Shown here: piece by piece, positions 60,943-64,000 of the stretch
Position numbering within the stretch: the first letter of the stretch is position 1
Layout of the letters: every line of letters starts with the position of its first letter
NCBI RefSeq assembly: GCF_002917885.1
Contig: NZ_PQNY01000008.1
Coordinates: 1 to 64,000, forward strand
Source: Flavobacterium croceum DSM 17960
Lineage (GTDB): Bacteria > Bacteroidota > Bacteroidia > Flavobacteriales > Flavobacteriaceae
Length of the DNA stretch: 64,000 nt
Reading direction: 5' to 3'
Position numbers and translations under genes: made by a program
Notes under the pieces: generated by a model
What the model was told of the DNA's origin: nothing
The model's database searches: none
What the model saw: only the letters and a program-made list of their open reading frames with translations

Positions 60943-60973
60943 CTTGACTTTTTCAGTTAAAAATTTATTTTTG
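60943..60973 (+). promoter_or_regulatory. Promoter of the DUF2795 gene
   Basis: CTTG (60943-60946, one mismatch), 19 bases, then TATTTTTG (60966-60973). It ends 23 bases before the ATG at 60997. Confidence 0.75.
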
Positions 60974-60996
60974 CATAAACCAAAATCAGAAAGAAG

Positions 60997-61218
60997 ATGT
61001 ATTGGACTCTAGAATTAGCATCATATTTAAGTGATGCACCATGGCCAGCAACAAAAGATGAATTGATAGATTTCGCAATAAGAACAGGCGCTCCACTTGA
61101 AGTAGTAGAGAACCTACAGTCTATTGAAGACGAAGGCGAAATTTACGAATCTATGGAAGAAATTTGGCCCGATTATCCAACTGACGAAGATTACCTTTGG
61201 AACGAGGATGAATATTAA
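60997..61218 (+). CDS. DUF2795 small acidic protein
   Basis: The 73-residue protein begins MYWTLELASYLSDAPWPATKDELIDFAIRTG in two parts and ends with a very acidic tail (DYPTDEDYLWNEDEY). It is a DUF2795-type protein widespread in Bacteroidota next to secA, and its function is not known. A consensus-like promoter lies upstream and a terminator follows, so it is transcribed separately from secA. Confidence 0.9.
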   Translation: MYWTLELASYLSDAPWPATKDELIDFAIRTGAPLEVVENLQSIEDEGEIYESMEEIWPDYPTDEDYLWNEDEY

Positions 61219-61237
61219 AAAATAAAAATAACACTAG

Positions 61238-61267
61238 AAAAAAAGTCTCCTTTGGGGCTTTTTTTTT
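61238..61267 (+). terminator. Terminator between DUF2795 and secA
   Basis: A-tract plus AGTCTCC (61238-61250) pairs with GGGGCTTTTTT (61254-61267) with one bulge, ending in eight or more T. The DUF2795 stop is 20 bases upstream. Confidence 0.75.
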
Positions 61268-61303
61268 ATGTAAATTTGCACACCATAATTAAAATTACAC
61301 AGT

Positions 61304-64000
61304 ATGAGTATCATAACTAGTATACTTAAAGTTTTTGTAGGCGATAAGTCGCAAAAAGATATAAAAGCTATTCAGCCAATTATTTCTAAAACAAAAAGTT
61401 TTGAAAACGAATTTCAAAGTTTGTCAAATGATGAATTGCGAGCAAAAACTACAGCTTTCAAAATAAAAATAAAAGAAGCACGCGCCGACAAAGACAATAA
61501 AATAACTGCTCTTAAACAAGAAGCCGAGCAAACGGAAGATATAGATAAAAGAGAAGCCATTTACAATGAAATAGATAGTCTTGAAAAAGAAGCTTATGAG
61601 ATTTCAGAAAAAGTGCTAAATGAAATTCTTCCAGAAGCTTTTGCCGTAGTTAAGGAAACAGCTCGTAGATTTAAAGAAAACCCTCTTATTACAGTTACTG
61701 CAACACCAACAGATAGAGAATTATCTGCAACAAAAAGTTATATCACACTAGACGGCGATACCGCTATTTGGGCAAACCAATGGAACGCTGCTGGTAAAGA
61801 AATTACTTGGGATATGATTCATTATGATGTGCAACTTATAGGTGGTGTGGTATTGCATCAAGGTAAAATTGCCGAGATGCAAACTGGTGAAGGTAAAACC
61901 TTAGTAGCTACCCTACCATTATACCTCAATGCACTTACTGGAAATGGAGTACATCTTGTAACCGTAAACGACTACCTAGCCAAACGTGATAGCACTTGGA
62001 AAGCACCTCTTTTTGAATTTCATGGATTAACCGTAGATTGTATCGACAATCACTCTCCAAATACTGCCGAAAGAAGAAAAGCATACGAAGCAGATATTAC
62101 TTATGGTACAAACAATGAGTTTGGTTTTGACTACCTTCGTGATAATATGGCACATTCGCCAGAAGATTTGGTACAACGCAAACATAATTTTGCAATAGTA
62201 GATGAGGTAGACTCTGTATTGATTGATGATGCTCGTACACCACTTATTATATCTGGGCCTGTTCCCGATGGCGATCGTCATGAATTTAATGAGTTAAAAC
62301 CAAAAGTTGAAAACCTCTATAATTTACAAAAACAAATTTCCAACGGATTTCTAGCCGAAGCAAAACGCTTGTTTAAAGAAGGAAATATGAAAGATGCTGG
62401 CTTTAATTTATTGCGTGCGCATCGTTCGCTTCCAAAAAACAAAGCCTTAATTAAGTTTCTTTCGGAAGAAGGTGTAAAACAATTACTCCAAAAAACCGAA
62501 AATCATTACATGCAAGACAACAACAGAGAAATGCCAAAAGTTGATGAAGCCTTGTATTTTGTAATTGAAGAAAAAAATAATCAAGTAGAACTTACCGATA
62601 ATGGTATTAAATACCTATCGCACGATACAGCCGAAGACTTCTTTATTTTACCAGATATTGGTACAGAAATAGCCAATATAGAAAACAAAAAACTTTCTAA
62701 GGATGAAGAAGCCGAAGCAAAAGAACATTTATTCCAAGATTTTGCTGTAAAAAGCGAACGTATACATACCCTTACTCAATTACTTAAAGCTTATACACTT
62801 TTTGAAAAAGATACCGAGTATGTAATTATGGACAATAAAATTTTGATAGTAGACGAACAAACAGGTCGTATTATGGATGGTCGTAGATATTCCGATGGAT
62901 TACACCAAGCCATAGAAGCTAAAGAAAATGTTACTATCGAAGCAGCTACCCAAACTTTTGCAACCATTACTCTCCAAAATTATTTCCGTATGTATAATAA
63001 ATTAGGCGGAATGACGGGTACTGCTGTTACAGAAGCTGGAGAGTTTTGGGAAATATACAAACTTGATGTTGTAGAGATCCCTACCAACAGAGGTATTTCT
63101 AGAATGGATAAAGAAGATTTAATATACCGCTCGGTTCGTGAAAAATTCAACGCCGTTATTGAAGATGTAACCCAACTTTCTCAATCTGGGCGACCAGTGC
63201 TTATTGGTACAACTTCGGTAGAAATTTCAGAAAAGTTAAGCCGTATGCTTAAAATGCGTGGTGTAGCACACAATGTTTTGAATGCCAAAATGCACAAAAA
63301 AGAAGCCGAGATAGTTGCCGAAGCTGGTAAACCTGGTGTAGTAACCATTGCTACCAATATGGCTGGTCGTGGTACAGATATTAAACTAACGCCAGAAGTA
63401 AAAGCAGCCGGCGGATTGGCCATTATAGGTACTGAGCGTCATGACTCTCGAAGAGTAGACAGACAGTTGCGTGGTCGTGCAGGACGTCAAGGTGACCCAG
63501 GAAGCTCTCAGTTTTATGTATCATTAGAAGATAATTTAATGCGCTTGTTTGGCTCTGAAAGAGTAGCAAAAATAATGGATAGAATGGGCTTAAAAGAAGG
63601 CGAAGTTATCCAACATTCTATGATGACAAAATCTATAGAAAGAGCACAAAAACGCGTAGAAGAAAATAATTTTGGTACTCGTAAACGATTATTAGAATAC
63701 GATGACGTAATGAATTCGCAACGTGAAGTAGTTTACAAACGTCGTCGTCATGCTTTACATGGCGAACGTTTAAAACTCGATATCGCCAATATGATGTATG
63801 ATACTTGTGAACTTATTACAAGCACAAATAAATTGGCAAACGATTATAAAAATTTTGAGTTTGAGATAATCCGTTACTTTGGTATTACTTCGCCTATATC
63901 TGAACAAGATTTTGCTAAAAGTAGTGATATGGAAATTACAGGAAAACTGTACAAAGCCACTATGCAATATTATATTGAAAAAACAGAGCGTAGTGCTAGA
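61304..64000 (+). CDS. secA: Preprotein translocase ATPase SecA, 3' truncated by the window
   Basis: The frame runs open from ATG 61304 to the last base (899 codons; no stop reached). The start [19 protein letters not shown] is the usual SecA beginning. Motifs follow in order: [14 protein letters not shown] (Walker A), [37 protein letters not shown] (Walker B), a Bacteroidota-type insertion at about 330-450, [22 protein letters not shown] and [16 protein letters not shown]. SecA pushes preproteins through SecYEG. Full-length Bacteroidota SecA is about 1,100 residues, so some 200 are missing. A TAAATTTG box (61271-61278) is 25 bases upstream, with TTTG 16 bases before it. Confidence 0.97.
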   Translation, partial: MSIITSILKVFVGDKSQKDIKAIQPIISKTKSFENEFQSLSNDELRAKTTAFKIKIKEARADKDNKITALKQEAEQTEDIDKREAIYNEIDSLEKEAYEISEKVLNEILPEAFAVVKETARRFKENPLITVTATPTDRELSATKSYITLDGDTAIWANQWNAAGKEITWDMIHYDVQLIGGVVLHQGKIAEMQTGEGKTLVATLPLYLNALTGNGVHLVTVNDYLAKRDSTWKAPLFEFHGLTVDCIDNHSPNTAERRKAYEADITYGTNNEFGFDYLRDNMAHSPEDLVQRKHNFAIVDEVDSVLIDDARTPLIISGPVPDGDRHEFNELKPKVENLYNLQKQISNGFLAEAKRLFKEGNMKDAGFNLLRAHRSLPKNKALIKFLSEEGVKQLLQKTENHYMQDNNREMPKVDEALYFVIEEKNNQVELTDNGIKYLSHDTAEDFFILPDIGTEIANIENKKLSKDEEAEAKEHLFQDFAVKSERIHTLTQLLKAYTLFEKDTEYVIMDNKILIVDEQTGRIMDGRRYSDGLHQAIEAKENVTIEAATQTFATITLQNYFRMYNKLGGMTGTAVTEAGEFWEIYKLDVVEIPTNRGISRMDKEDLIYRSVREKFNAVIEDVTQLSQSGRPVLIGTTSVEISEKLSRMLKMRGVAHNVLNAKMHKKEAEIVAEAGKPGVVTIATNMAGRGTDIKLTPEVKAAGGLAIIGTERHDSRRVDRQLRGRAGRQGDPGSSQFYVSLEDNLMRLFGSERVAKIMDRMGLKEGEVIQHSMMTKSIERAQKRVEENNFGTRKRLLEYDDVMNSQREVVYKRRRHALHGERLKLDIANMMYDTCELITSTNKLANDYKNFEFEIIRYFGITSPISEQDFAKSSDMEITGKLYKATMQYYIEKTERSAR

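Overview
This is an AT-rich chromosomal window from a member of the Bacteroidota, most likely the class Flavobacteriia. Evidence includes C-terminal sorting domains of the type IX secretion system (T9SS; one type B, two type A), a single-chain SecDF, many SPII lipoproteins, families such as DUF4295 and DUF2795, and repeated promoters with the Bacteroidota grammar TTTG-N19-21-TAnnTTTG. Nearly everything is core chromosome. I see no prophage, insertion sequence, CRISPR array, rRNA or tRNA.

Layout. 1-4830: the tail of a T9SS cargo protein, glyA, fumarylacetoacetase, a lipoprotein, then an intergenic array of palindromes. 4833-14000: a minus-strand housekeeping block (secDF, mdh, a barrel protein overlapping gyrB, gyrB, asnB). 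14230-27121: a second AsnB-like enzyme, a Gre-like protein, an envelope pair (a barrel plus a ~1000-residue TPR protein), an FtsE-like ATPase, SIMPL and rhomboid proteins, a lysophospholipid acyltransferase, a YbiT-like ABC-F ATPase and a TlpA-like thioredoxin. 27205-29533: a compact cassette of an Lgt-like membrane enzyme, an overlapping multi-cysteine radical SAM enzyme of the Tes/MJ0619 type, and a two-helix membrane peptide. This is my best candidate for an undescribed system. 29644-39367: SulP transporter, a thioredoxin-like lipoprotein without active-site cysteines, transaldolase, SDR, VOC protein, the SRP RNA gene, glutamine cyclotransferase, and thrB/thrA. 39368-43381: a T-rich degenerate repeat region, an uncharacterised protein, two tandem FN3/T9SS secreted proteins and a GT-C-like membrane protein. 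43492-56561: hutH, a TMEM175-like channel, DUF721, lipoproteins, ftsY, a probable structured RNA, the DUF4295-rpmG-rpmB cluster, cinA, an Hpt protein, an FAH-family enzyme, a DnaQ-like exonuclease, a 2-oxoacid dehydrogenase E2, a GT2 glycosyltransferase and a YhcG-type nuclease. 56685-64000: Uup-like ABC-F, a methyltransferase, a LolD/MacB-like ATPase, a cobalamin adenosyltransferase, DUF2795, and secA running off the end.

Protein export is well represented: SRP RNA, FtsY, SecDF and SecA all lie here, although they are not one operon. Several genes were absent or mis-started in simple ORF calling: the T9SS tail (1-207), DUF4295 (49004-49156), secA (61304-end), the SRP RNA, and starts moved downstream because the apparent upstream start sits in or before a promoter box. 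All assignments come from reading motifs and family memory; no database search was run.
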